This document shows positions 40,534-50,221 of a DNA stretch of 64,000 nt, piece after piece (position 1 is the first letter of the stretch; every line of letters begins with the position of its first letter). A program made the translations under genes and the position numbers. The notes beneath the pieces are model-generated. The model had not been told where the DNA came from and searched no databases. It was given only the letters and a program-made list of their open reading frames with translations. This DNA is from Mycosarcoma maydis (taxonomy: Eukaryota; Basidiomycota; Ustilaginomycetes; Ustilaginales): the NCBI RefSeq assembly GCF_000328475.2, contig NC_026478.1:2046001-2110000 (forward strand), read 5' to 3'.

Positions 40534-42587
40534 TCGATCGCTGCGCCTACAAAGGCCACACACACACATTCCCGATTCGAGAAATACGAAATGTACTAGT
40601 ACGAAAGATGCGAAGGTGTTCACGGCTGAGTCTTGAGATCGGCGTCCGAGTGACTTGTACTGCGGCGACAATTGACGATTGTGAATCGTGAAGCATGCAT
40701 AGCTCGGCATTCAACAGAATAGCGGCACAGGACGATCAGGGTTCGTGTTCGTGTCAAGGCTTGTTGCCGTAGCGTCGTAGCAGACACAGCATAGAGCGAT
40801 GCCGTGCTGCAGACATGGTCAAGTTGGCGAAGATTTATCGGCATTGCATCCGGCGTGAAGCAGGTCAAGTCAAAGACGCGCGCTTTTTGGCACTCAGGTC
40901 TGGCCATCAGGGCAGCCGATAGCGGCAGAAGCCATCTGTTGCTTCAAAGCGAAACAAGAGAGTCGCGAGTACAATCACGAATCCATGAATATGAACCACA
41001 AATCACGAATGCAAATCACAAATCGTGATTAGGTTGCCTCGCAAGTCCGAGACTAGTTTTTACGAACTTTCGTTTTTGAACAGAATCACGAAGATCCGAG
41101 GGGTGAAGTACCGAGCCATGCGACCATCGCCAAGTCCGTCCTTCTTGGTTGAATCGAAAAGCGCTGGATTTCCGTGCTTGCTTGCTACAATCTGAAAGCG
41201 CTGAAGGCGCCGCGATGGAATCGTGAATCGTGGGCCGTGAACCGCAGCAGCGGATTGCTGTGAGAGAAGCCGTTCGCCAATCAAGACGCGGCGTACTTCG
41301 GCCAAATCGTGAATCCTGAATGGTGCTTGCCAAGCCCCGTGCAGGAAGCTCTTGAATGCACCGAGCAATCGAGCTGCCGTCAGTCTTGGCGCGCGAGTGA
41401 GTCGCGTGTTGTTGTTTTACAGCAAGCAAACCAAAACAAAGCGCTTCACACCGAGTCACAAAGTCTAAATCGTGTGCTTCTCAGGGCAAATACCAATCAC
41501 GAATCCAAGTTGCGTTTTGCCAGCGAGCTCTTGCTTTACCTAACGACGCTAACTGAATTCATATTTGGATGCTGCCAACCTGTGTTTATTTTCTCGTGTC
41601 TAGTCACGGTGTCTCGATCTGTCTGTTTTTACACGCCTCTATTCAGGGTTCAGAGCCAGCCAGCCACAAATGAAATGGCCTCGGTGGTGCGTGCATCGCT
41701 CAGGTCCTCTGTGGTGCACACCGATCGCTCAACGGCATGGACGCAGCGCCTTCGTCTGCCCCTCCCTGCACCTGCATCTATCACTGCAGACTCTCCATCT
41801 GACCGGCACGCTCATCCAGCGCAGGCAGATAACCGCGCTGAGCCCGAGACAAAGCCAGTCGCACCAGCAACTGCCATTTCAACTCAAGCATTCGTGGTTG
41901 GCATGAGAGAACGAGATTGTGACAGACATGTTCCAGGTCGAAGAGTAAATCGAAGCACAGCTTGCGTTTCCGCCAGAGTTTTGAGTTGATTCAACAAATA
42001 TTTATGTTACTCTCAGTCACGAGTTAGCAGCCGTCTGGCAAGGCAGCAGACAGCTCCTTTGCCTGCCATTTACCGAAAAAATGTGACGAGTGGGCTTCAC
42101 AAAGATGCTGCCGCTGCTGTTGTGCCCCCTTTTTTCCCGAAGCGGCTTGGCTCCTTTGTGCCTCGGCGTATGCAGCGGAAAGCCAGCGAAGTTAACTTGG
42201 CTGTCCTTTCGTGCGCGTTCTCTCTTCCACCCCTCCGCTCACTCATCCTCGACACCGCCTCGACGCTTTCCGAGCGTTGATCTCGACTCTTGATCTCCTT
42301 CGACGTTCCTATCTTCCATCGACCTCCCTTGTCGTCACCATCACTTCACCCCACTCAGACCCATCTAGTCCCGCTCAGTCCCACCTGAACCCACTCACCA
42401 CCCTTTGTTCGCTTTTCCTTCTTAGGTAAGCCTTTCGCTGCGTCTGTGTGAAAAAGCCATCGTTGGCCATCTTTGTCTTTGGTTCGCTTACTGACACTAC
42501 AGTCTCACTGCCGTCAACACATCCTCACTTTATCGTCAAACAGAAGCGGACTTTCCAGGAGGCAGGGAACCCCCGCACGTGTACATC
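40534..42587. other. Intergenic region between the GATA and heparinase-like genes
   Basis: About 2 kb. TCACG-family motifs occur near 40680, 40975-41028, 41084, 41219-41232, 41310 and 41497. A possible small reading frame begins at 41675 and is not accepted as a gene. The right end is pyrimidine-rich, with a likely leader intron at 42426-42502. Confidence 0.5.
42426..42502 (+). other. Possible 5' leader intron of the heparinase-like gene
   Basis: GTAAGC donor after CTTAG, then CTTACTGACACTACAG at the 3' end with a CTGAC branch motif. It lies 85 bp before the ATG. It is supported by splice motifs only. Confidence 0.4.
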
Positions 42588-45230
42588 ATGTCGTACCAAC
42601 GACCCCAAGATCCTTACATTCACTCCAACGCCTCTCAATACGATGAGCGTTATCAGCCCAGCTACCAGCAGGGCTACGGTGGTCAGCAGGCTGGCGGATA
42701 CAGCGACTACCCTGACCACGCCTCTGGCTATCACGGCTCCTATAAGGAGTCTTCCGAGGGTCTCTACAATACTCAGGCTGCCGGTGCTGCTGCTGGCGCT
42801 GGTTATGGCCAGCACCGCAATGCCGCTACCAATAACGCTGCCACTTACTCGTACGCCAAGCCGAAACGCGGAGTTTCCAAGTGGATCAAGTTTGGTATCC
42901 CGCTCCTTATTCTCATCATTGCTGGTGCGGTTGTAGGTGGCATCTTTGGCGCACGAGCCGCCAAGGACAACAACAGCAATTCTAGCGGAGGATCCAGCGG
43001 CGGCAGTGGAGGCACCAGCAGCGGCTCGACCCCCAACGTTCAGGGCGCTGCTCTTTCTGCCGCTCAGCAGGCTGCCAAAAACGGTGGAAACAACATGCTC
43101 TTCTACCAAGGTACCGACCCATACGGAAACCCTGCCTTTGTCTCGAGTAACGTCGACACCTCAGCCCCGCCCTACAATGGCGTAGCTCACAACCAGTCTT
43201 GTGCCGATTCGTGGACCCCCACCAACAGCCTTACCAATCTGCGTTCTCACCCTCGTATCATGACCACCCAGGCCCAGTGGGACTGCTTGCCCACCAAGAT
43301 CGCCAACGATGCCTACCTCACCGTCTGGAACACCACCATCTTCAACAATGCCACCAACTGGGCTAGCGAGCCACCTGTCGCATACATCGCCGATGGTGGC
43401 TTCGGTGGCTCCGGTATCCTCGATGTCAGTCGAAACATCCAGCAGCGTGTCAAGGCCTGGGCTTATGCTTACAAGCTCTCCAAAAACACCATGTACAAGG
43501 ACCGCCTGTACCGCGAGCTCAACAACGCTGCCGGTAACACCGCCACTTTCTTCGGTCAGAACGGCACGCGCTGGAACGCTGATCACTTCCTAGATGTCGC
43601 CGAAATGACTTCTGCTTTCGCCATGGCCTACGACTGGCTCTACGACGACTGGAACTCCACCCAACAGACAATGATCCGTAACGCCATTCTCCAGTACGGT
43701 CTTCTTCCCGGCCTCAACCAGTACGCCACCGACGCAGGATGGTGGAAGCAGCCCGCCAATGGAGACGGCAACTGGAATTGTGTCTGCAACGGCGGTATGC
43801 TCACCGGTGCCCTTGCTATCCGCGGCGACGGCGATGCCAACGCCACTGCTACCGCTGACAGCATCATCAACTCGGCGCTCAACAACATGAAGGCCAACTG
43901 CATGCGCGGTGTCTACGACGACGGCACCTGGACCGAAACCGCCAATTACTGGTACTTTGGCACCAACGCTCATGGCCGTGCTCTCTCGGCACTTATCTCG
44001 GCCACCGGATCCGACCAGGGACTCATGGCGGAAAACCCCAACTGGTACAAAACCTCGGCTTTCCACATGTACGTCTCGGGTCCCGGCGGTCTTTTTGCCT
44101 ACGGTGACAACGGTCCCAACAAGTTTGCCACCACCGCCAACCAGCTTATGCTTTACTCGAAGCTCTCTAACGATGCCCGTGCCGCTCTCTACCAGCGTGA
44201 TCGCGCTGACGCCGCATTCGACCCGCTCAGCATGTTCTGGTATGAGCCCACCGCTAAGGGCGCTTTTTGGAACGGTCTTCCCCTTGACCGCTACTTTGAC
44301 GACACTCGAGGCTCGTGGGCCAGCATGCGCAGCTCGTGGACTGATCCCAGCGCTGTTTTCGTCGGCATCAAGGCTTCCATCCTCACCGGTCATCAGACGC
44401 ACGGTGATCTGGATGCGGGTGACTTTGTGCTCGATGCGCTTGGAACTCGATGGGCTGGTGAGTACGGCAACGGCAACTACCTCTCCACCGACTACTTTTC
44501 CAACGAAACGCAGGGCTCAGCTCGATGGACCTACTACCGCAAGGCTACCGACGGTCAGAACACGCTCACCATCAACTTGCAGAACCAGGACGTCAACTGC
44601 ATGCCCATCAACCAATTTAACTCGACGGGTGTTGCGCAGACTGGTGACCTCTCCTTCAAGCCTGCCACCACGGACGCAGTGCAGTTTATCAGCGATTTGA
44701 GCAGCTGCTACAGCCAGCCCGCCGGCACCGTGCAGCGAGGTATCCGCATGCTCAACGGTCGTCGTCAGGTTCTCGTGCAGGACGAGATCGCCCAGTCGAG
44801 TCAAATCACCGATGTCCAATGGCGTGTTCAGACCAACGCCACTGTCTCGATCTCGTCTGACGGCAAGACTGCCACTTTGACGCAGAGCTCCATCACTAAC
44901 CCCAACGCCGCCATCAATGTGAAAGCCAGCCTCGGGGGCACCAAGACCATGAAGGTGCAGATCCTGAGTCCGTCCACCGCTGTCTTTAGTGTTGACGGCC
45001 CTCCCGCTAATCGCATCTACGGCACTGCCGTCGCTTCTGCAGCACCAGAAGACTCAGACATACCCAACACAGGCGTTACCGCGCTCCAGATCGAGCTCGG
45101 CGGCACTCAATCTGGCTCGAAGACGTTGCAGGTCGTGTGGCAGCCCCAGTGGGACTCGCTCTCCGCCGAGGACCAGGCGACTCCCAAGTCGGTCCCGCTC
45201 AGCCAGTGGAGCCTCACCTCGCACAACTAG
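42588..45230 (+). CDS. Type II membrane-anchored heparinase II/III-like protein
   Basis: The protein has 880 residues. The frame opens at a GTG, and the first ATG is at 42588. Residues 1-95 are cytosolic, rich in Tyr/Gln/Gly. One membrane segment follows at about 98-122 (FGIPLLILIIAGAVVGGIFG), preceded by basic KPKRGVSKWIK, so the C-terminus faces outwards. After a Ser/Gly linker comes an alpha-toroid (about 290-520, with FLDVAEMTSAFAMAYDWLY and GTWTETANYWYFGTNAHGRAL) and a beta-rich C-terminal part. The motif GHQTHGDLDAGDFVLDALG near 605 resembles the conserved heparinase II/III patch, where Tyr/His residues act. Many N-x-S/T sites suggest glycosylation. It may trim a uronic-acid-containing wall or host glycan; that is inference. 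Codon use is strongly biased to C-ending codons, which hints at high expression. Confidence 0.88.
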   Translation: MSYQRPQDPYIHSNASQYDERYQPSYQQGYGGQQAGGYSDYPDHASGYHGSYKESSEGLYNTQAAGAAAGAGYGQHRNAATNNAATYSYAKPKRGVSKWIKFGIPLLILIIAGAVVGGIFGARAAKDNNSNSSGGSSGGSGGTSSGSTPNVQGAALSAAQQAAKNGGNNMLFYQGTDPYGNPAFVSSNVDTSAPPYNGVAHNQSCADSWTPTNSLTNLRSHPRIMTTQAQWDCLPTKIANDAYLTVWNTTIFNNATNWASEPPVAYIADGGFGGSGILDVSRNIQQRVKAWAYAYKLSKNTMYKDRLYRELNNAAGNTATFFGQNGTRWNADHFLDVAEMTSAFAMAYDWLYDDWNSTQQTMIRNAILQYGLLPGLNQYATDAGWWKQPANGDGNWNCVCNGGMLTGALAIRGDGDANATATADSIINSALNNMKANCMRGVYDDGTWTETANYWYFGTNAHGRALSALISATGSDQGLMAENPNWYKTSAFHMYVSGPGGLFAYGDNGPNKFATTANQLMLYSKLSNDARAALYQRDRADAAFDPLSMFWYEPTAKGAFWNGLPLDRYFDDTRGSWASMRSSWTDPSAVFVGIKASILTGHQTHGDLDAGDFVLDALGTRWAGEYGNGNYLSTDYFSNETQGSARWTYYRKATDGQNTLTINLQNQDVNCMPINQFNSTGVAQTGDLSFKPATTDAVQFISDLSSCYSQPAGTVQRGIRMLNGRRQVLVQDEIAQSSQITDVQWRVQTNATVSISSDGKTATLTQSSITNPNAAINVKASLGGTKTMKVQILSPSTAVFSVDGPPANRIYGTAVASAAPEDSDIPNTGVTALQIELGGTQSGSKTLQVVWQPQWDSLSAEDQATPKSVPLSQWSLTSHN

Positions 45231-46384
45231 AGCGTACGTAGCTAGCTAGCTGCCTTGTCAAAATGACCGAGCCTGACACTGGGCTGGGTCACGCAACCCT
45301 GCCCCACCTTATGATTCAGACTCATACATGGACGTTTCCTGACCTCAGTCAACCCTGCCTGTTGAGAGCGGGTACTTGGCCAGCCTGAGATATTTCTTTC
45401 TCTACTCTGCTTCTTAGTCTGTAACGACTCTTTGGGTTTCCCTCGACCAAGCCCGCAAATCGAACATTCTCTAGTATCTGTGATTTAGCTCGTTTCATCT
45501 TAGTTGAACACTGTCCTTTCGCCCAATTCTCGGCTGTGGTTTGGCTATGTGGCGCTTGATCTCGGAACGCACGCAAGTCGGGGCGAAATTGTCGGGTAAC
45601 TTAAGTATGTAATATCAATCGTGAATGTGAATCGTGAACTGCTGGCTTTAAATTGGGTTGTCACAAAGCAAGTCGTCCATTTGTCGGACGAGCAAGACAG
45701 CTCAAGAATCCATCAAGGTTTGGATTTTTCGGATCTGACGTGTGACGCTGACGGTCATGTAATCACGAATCCAGAGTCCGTTCGAGCCAAGGCCGGTGCG
45801 CAGACATTCGTGATTCATGCTGAACTACGCAATACGAGGAGAGTCGGGCGAACAAGCAATCGAGCAAATGCCGCGAGATTTCGCGGAGTGAACGTCCAGT
45901 CACAATTCACGATTAGCGAATCGTGGTGGTTCATCTAAGAAGAGGTGATGTTCGCTTATTGATGCGACCCAGCCCGATGTCGCCAGGACAGCGTGCTGAG
46001 TCCAGCAGCCAATACGTCCTATGAAGCGCTTCGGGTAAGCTGCATTCATGATTCGTGTACGGTGATGGAAGATCACGATAGCAGCGCTACGTGTTGGTGG
46101 TAATTTTACCAAGCCTCGTGTGAAAGCACTTTGGGTGGAAGCCTGTCATTGGTGGTTACCACCCCACATTTCGGCCCTACATGCATGTTTTGGTGTTTGC
46201 CCGCGTCCTGTATCGAACGTTGCGACTTACGATGATTTCAAGAACTAGGCGTTGTCCTCTTCGCCACCTCGGACAAGTGCTTCTTTATATAACGGATGCC
46301 TGCATTTCTCCCGCCGTCTTTCCTTCCATCTGACATCCTACCTTGACCTTCGGATCCACTTGCGTGGCAGGGAAGACACACAAG
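45231..46384. promoter_or_regulatory. Promoter region of the monooxygenase gene
   Basis: The start holds a GTAGCTAGCTAGCT palindromic stretch just after the upstream stop. TCACG-family motifs occur at about 45618-45638, 45763, 45809, 45904 and 46050. A TATA box lies at 46286. No gene is supported. Confidence 0.55.
46286..46292 (+). promoter_or_regulatory. TATA box of the monooxygenase gene
   Basis: TATATAA about 95 bp before the ATG at 46385, with pyrimidine-rich sequence after it. Confidence 0.5.
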
Positions 46385-48154
46385 ATGGCTTCTGCACTAC
46401 CTCCGTGCGAACAGCCTCTGCTGACGCCCGAATACCACGATGTCATCATCGTCGGCGCTGGCATCTCAGGGATCGCTATGGCGTGTCAGCTCAAGCGAAA
46501 GCTCAACATCCACGATTTCAAGATCCTCGAACGAAGTCCCGACCCGTCTGGGACATGGACCAACAACTCGTACCCTGGATGTGCTTGCGACGTACCTGCT
46601 CCCGTCTACTCGTTTTCCTTCGCCACCAAAGGCGACTGGTCGACGTTCTATCCGCAGCAGAAGGAGCTGAAGAGGTACTTTGGCACTGTAGCTGCTGAGC
46701 ACGATCTGCAGAAGAATTTCCATTTCCAAACCACCGTCCAGGAGGCCAGATACGACCGCGATACCGGACTGTGGCACATCTGGAGTCAAGACTGGACTCG
46801 CGCCCAGCGTGAAGGGCAGCAGCATCATTTTGTGTGCAAGTTCTTCGTCAGCGCCGTCGGTGGATTGTCTCAACCCAAAGCATGTGATATCGATGGACAC
46901 GAATCGTTCGCAGGACCCATCTTTCACACTGCAGCATGGGACCACTCGGTCGACCTCAAGGGCAAAGATGTGATTCTGGTCGGCAACGGCTGCTCGGCCA
47001 CTCAATGCGTACCGTACCTAGCAGAACACTCGAACAAGCTGACCCAATTCGTTCGTTCTAAACATTGGATCGCTCCGCATCCGCATCAACCGTTCGACTC
47101 GATTCCTGGCTTCAAGTGGTTGCTAAAACACTTTGTGTTTGTACGCAAATTTCAACGTCTGCTGATCTGGTTGGTGCTGGAATCACACTTTATCATGATC
47201 CTTCAGAACCCGTTAGGAAGATTGTTCCGCTGGAGCTGGAGGAGGAAGTGCGAAGCCCACATGAAAAAGAACGCTCCCAAGGAGTACTGGGACATGCTTT
47301 TGCCGAACAAGGACGAGCTGATGGTGGGTTGCAAACGTCGAATCATTGATGATGATTACCTACCCACGTTGCGTCTGCCTCACGTCAGTGTGGTCAACGT
47401 CAAACTGGCACGCATCGAGCCGAACCACGTTGTTCTCGCAGATGGACGAAAGATCAAGGCCGACGTCATTGTCATGGCGAACGGGTTCGAGCCGCACGCA
47501 GCCGGAGCACCGATGAAGGTTGTCGGCGTCAACCGAACGCTGCACGAGCACTGGGAAAAGTATGGCGAGGGCGGAATGATCGCCTATCGATCCTCGCTCA
47601 ATGCGGGCTTTCCGAACATGGGCTCGATCAACGCTGCCAACACAGGGACGGGCAACCAATCGCTCATCTTTGCTTCCGAATGCACGGTTAACTTCCTGCT
47701 CGAAGTCGCGAAACCCATCCTCGCTGCCCCGCGTCCGCCGACGTTTGCTATCGAGCACATGCCCACCACCACGTTCTCCAACGACACGCGACTACACAAC
47801 TACAAGATCCCCACTTTCGAGGTCAAACTCAAGGCTGAATTGGACGAACAGCACTGGATCGCCAAATGCATGTCCAAACTCGTCTTCACCAGCGGCTGCA
47901 AGAGCTGGTACATCGATGCTAAGAGCGGAAGGGTGACCAGCATGCAGCCTGACTGGCAGATCAACTACATGCTCAAGGCTACCTTCCCCAAGTGGGACGA
48001 TTTCAAATACACCGGCTTGAAAAATGCCGGTGCCAAAGTACCGCAATGCGTTCCCTGGTGGAAAGTGTGTGGTGACTGGCTTGGGTTGGGTCATGTCAAG
48101 TATGTTGATCCCAAGGAGACCCCTCAGATCAACCGCGCTTCTATGGACGCCTGA
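46385..48154 (+). CDS. FAD-dependent Baeyer-Villiger-type monooxygenase
   Basis: The protein has 589 residues. The frame opens at TTG 46343, and the first ATG is at 46385. The FAD loop VIIVGAGISGIAMACQL is at about 20-35, then ERSPDPSGTW. The type I Baeyer-Villiger fingerprint F-x-G-x3-H-x3-W-D is present as FAGPIFHTAAWD near 175, followed by the NADPH loop VILVGNGCSATQ near 195. The late motif VIVMANGFEPHA closes the second dinucleotide domain. Such enzymes insert oxygen into ketones or hydroxylate small molecules with NADPH. The substrate is unknown, and no biosynthetic cluster surrounds it. The coding part has no intron. Confidence 0.93.
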   Translation: MASALPPCEQPLLTPEYHDVIIVGAGISGIAMACQLKRKLNIHDFKILERSPDPSGTWTNNSYPGCACDVPAPVYSFSFATKGDWSTFYPQQKELKRYFGTVAAEHDLQKNFHFQTTVQEARYDRDTGLWHIWSQDWTRAQREGQQHHFVCKFFVSAVGGLSQPKACDIDGHESFAGPIFHTAAWDHSVDLKGKDVILVGNGCSATQCVPYLAEHSNKLTQFVRSKHWIAPHPHQPFDSIPGFKWLLKHFVFVRKFQRLLIWLVLESHFIMILQNPLGRLFRWSWRRKCEAHMKKNAPKEYWDMLLPNKDELMVGCKRRIIDDDYLPTLRLPHVSVVNVKLARIEPNHVVLADGRKIKADVIVMANGFEPHAAGAPMKVVGVNRTLHEHWEKYGEGGMIAYRSSLNAGFPNMGSINAANTGTGNQSLIFASECTVNFLLEVAKPILAAPRPPTFAIEHMPTTTFSNDTRLHNYKIPTFEVKLKAELDEQHWIAKCMSKLVFTSGCKSWYIDAKSGRVTSMQPDWQINYMLKATFPKWDDFKYTGLKNAGAKVPQCVPWWKVCGDWLGLGHVKYVDPKETPQINRASMDA

Positions 48155-49337
48155 CCGTGTGGATACATCCTCACTTGATACTTGATAAGTTCACCCCTAT
48201 ACCGACACATGATCCTTGCTTCAATGCTTGTTGTGCAACGCTATATTAACCTTCGCACAGGACTGTCGTGGCTGTTAGTGTGTTGAATATCGTACCAAAC
48301 ACGTATGTGAGTGCACTACTTCAGGAGCTGAAGCACACAGACCAGGCACTTGGCGACTCGTGACTTTGTGACATACACGATGTGAGTCCAATCGCCCATA
48401 TTAATTCGTGAACGCGGCCCCATGTCCCGTGTCTGCACACCGTGTCCGAGAGGGGGTGCGGTGTTAGACCGTGGAAGCTAGGTGAACACATTCGTGATTA
48501 GTTCTCGCGCGAAATTCACATCGTGATTTCATGGTATAATTTGCTTCCGCGTGAATCGTGAATAGTGAATCGTGGATCGGGAAGTGCCGCTGGTCGGGAA
48601 AAACCCGCCTTGCTAAGAGGTATTCACATTCACGATTCTTTACGTTTGACGATTTTTGATGAGTATTTTTTGAGATTCACAATTTGCTCATCTATGACCG
48701 TGACCTCAGGAGTTTTTTTTTTTTTTTTTTGGTTGGCTCAGCCTGAAGCCTGTTCTTCGTGCTTCCGAGAGCAGGCGAGCGAGTGTGAGTGCAGAGAGTG
48801 GAACTCGGGATACACCACGAGTCGTGAGTGGAGTGGTGTCGACATTCTCATCATGCCTGGTCGACGTCGTTACCTTGTTGCACTTGCTCGGTCAGACTTG
48901 AACACATCATCAAAGTAGGCATCAACGCCAGCGACGACATCATCACTCGTCGAATTTAAAAGGATCGCCCAAAGCCTACTCATAACCGAGAGTTTGGAAT
49001 CCTTGCACGTCGTACCCGCACCTTCTCAACTGCGCATCGCCGCTCAGAAGCAAAACGTCGTAGTTGCGCATCGGACAACAGCACCAAGTACGACACTAAA
49101 AGTCGAACGCAGGATACTTTCAACCAGACTCGCACCGAAGTCCTTCGCCTAGCGCCGGCTTCGACCACTAGCAAAACATAGGTAGCGTTTATCACGCCGG
49201 TTAGCAACGATCTCTACGTTCTGCAGCTGGGCCAACAGGCATCGTGTACGACAGCTTCTCTGTAGTTCTCGCTTTGCTTTCCAGCCAGAAAACTTGCCTA
49301 GGCCTTTGGCAGCTAAAGATTCACAGCTGAAGATAAG
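48155..49337. promoter_or_regulatory. Intergenic region between the monooxygenase and TIM17
   Basis: It contains TCACG-family motifs near 48404, 48490, 48552-48575 and 48626-48640, a T-run of 18 at 48713-48730 and CACGAGTCGTGAGT near 48818. The final 400 bp should contain the TIM17 promoter. No gene is supported. Confidence 0.5.
48713..48730. repeat. Poly-T run of 18
   Basis: Eighteen consecutive T in non-coding DNA upstream of TIM17. It is prone to length error in assembly. Confidence 0.9.
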
Positions 49338-49841
49338 ATGGCGCACGCAGACCACACACGAGATCCCTGCCCGTGGGTTATCCTGAACGACTTCGGTGGA
49401 GCGTTTGCTATGGGTGCGGTGGGCGGCACCATCTGGCACGGTATTAAAGGAGCGCGCAATTCGCCTCGCGGTGAGCGTCTGCCTGGTTCGCTGTCCGCGA
49501 TCAAGGCGCGCGCTCCGGTGCTCGGCGGAAACTTTGGCGTTTGGGGCGGAATGTTCTCCTCGTTTGATTGCGCTGTCAAAGGCATCCGTCAAAAAGAAGA
49601 TCCCTGGAACGCCATCATCGCTGGCTTCATGACTGGTGGCGGACTGGCAATTCGAAGCGGACCCAAAACAGCTATCGGAAGCGGCATCATGTGCGGCATC
49701 CTGCTCGGCGTGTTCGAAGGCGTAGGCGTGCTCATGCAAAGGATGATGGCCGAGGGGAATAAACAGGTCGCTCCCATCATTCCGGATACCCTACCTGGCT
49801 CAGCACCAGCCGGCTCGCCCGCATTGTCAGGCGCACAATAG
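49338..49841 (+). CDS. TIM17: Mitochondrial import translocase subunit Tim17
   Basis: The protein has 167 residues from ATG 49338. It has the Tim17/22/23 fold: four hydrophobic Gly-rich helices between about residues 15 and 135, beginning [22 protein letters not shown] and including [33 protein letters not shown], the family signature. Conserved negative charges near the N-terminus are present. Tim17 is part of the TIM23 presequence translocase in the inner membrane. The C-terminal Pro/Ala/Ser tail is species-specific. It converges with SEC5. Confidence 0.97.
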   Translation: MAHADHTRDPCPWVILNDFGGAFAMGAVGGTIWHGIKGARNSPRGERLPGSLSAIKARAPVLGGNFGVWGGMFSSFDCAVKGIRQKEDPWNAIIAGFMTGGGLAIRSGPKTAIGSGIMCGILLGVFEGVGVLMQRMMAEGNKQVAPIIPDTLPGSAPAGSPALSGAQ

Positions 49842-50221
49842 ACCGCTTTACCAATCCTATTCGCATCCCCCAAAACCGCGCGCCTTCCCTCAGCCATCAG
49901 CAAGCAAGCGCTGCCCCTGCATCCGTCACCACCACTATCTTGTATCAAGCACCCAAAATCTCATCCCCACAGTCCCACACCCTAGCTTTGCATGCTTTCC
50001 TAATGCACACCTTTGTTCACCAGACACTCCCGCGCATTTACGATTGCGAGAGCAACACAACAGCAAGCGTTTGAGAATCAACACACCATCGCGACCGAGT
50101 CATACCGTCGAAACTCGATCACCGAGCACCCCACACCGCAGCCACACGACGTCGAACACGAAACACACTGATTGCACCGCTCGTGCTCGAGAGAAAACAG
50201 AACTGATTGTCCGTGGACGGA
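49842..50221. other. Convergent intergenic region between TIM17 and SEC5
   Basis: About 380 bp of shared 3' flanks. I see no gene and no repeat array. Confidence 0.6.

Noticed and set aside
43590..44402. Minus-strand frame of 270 residues opposite the heparinase-like gene
   Set aside because: The strong codon bias of the sense gene creates long antisense frames. The sense strand has a real domain, the antisense does not.
46385..49337. Secondary-metabolite cluster around the monooxygenase
   Set aside because: The neighbours are Tim17 and a membrane-anchored lyase-like protein; there is no synthase, dedicated transporter or cluster regulator nearby.
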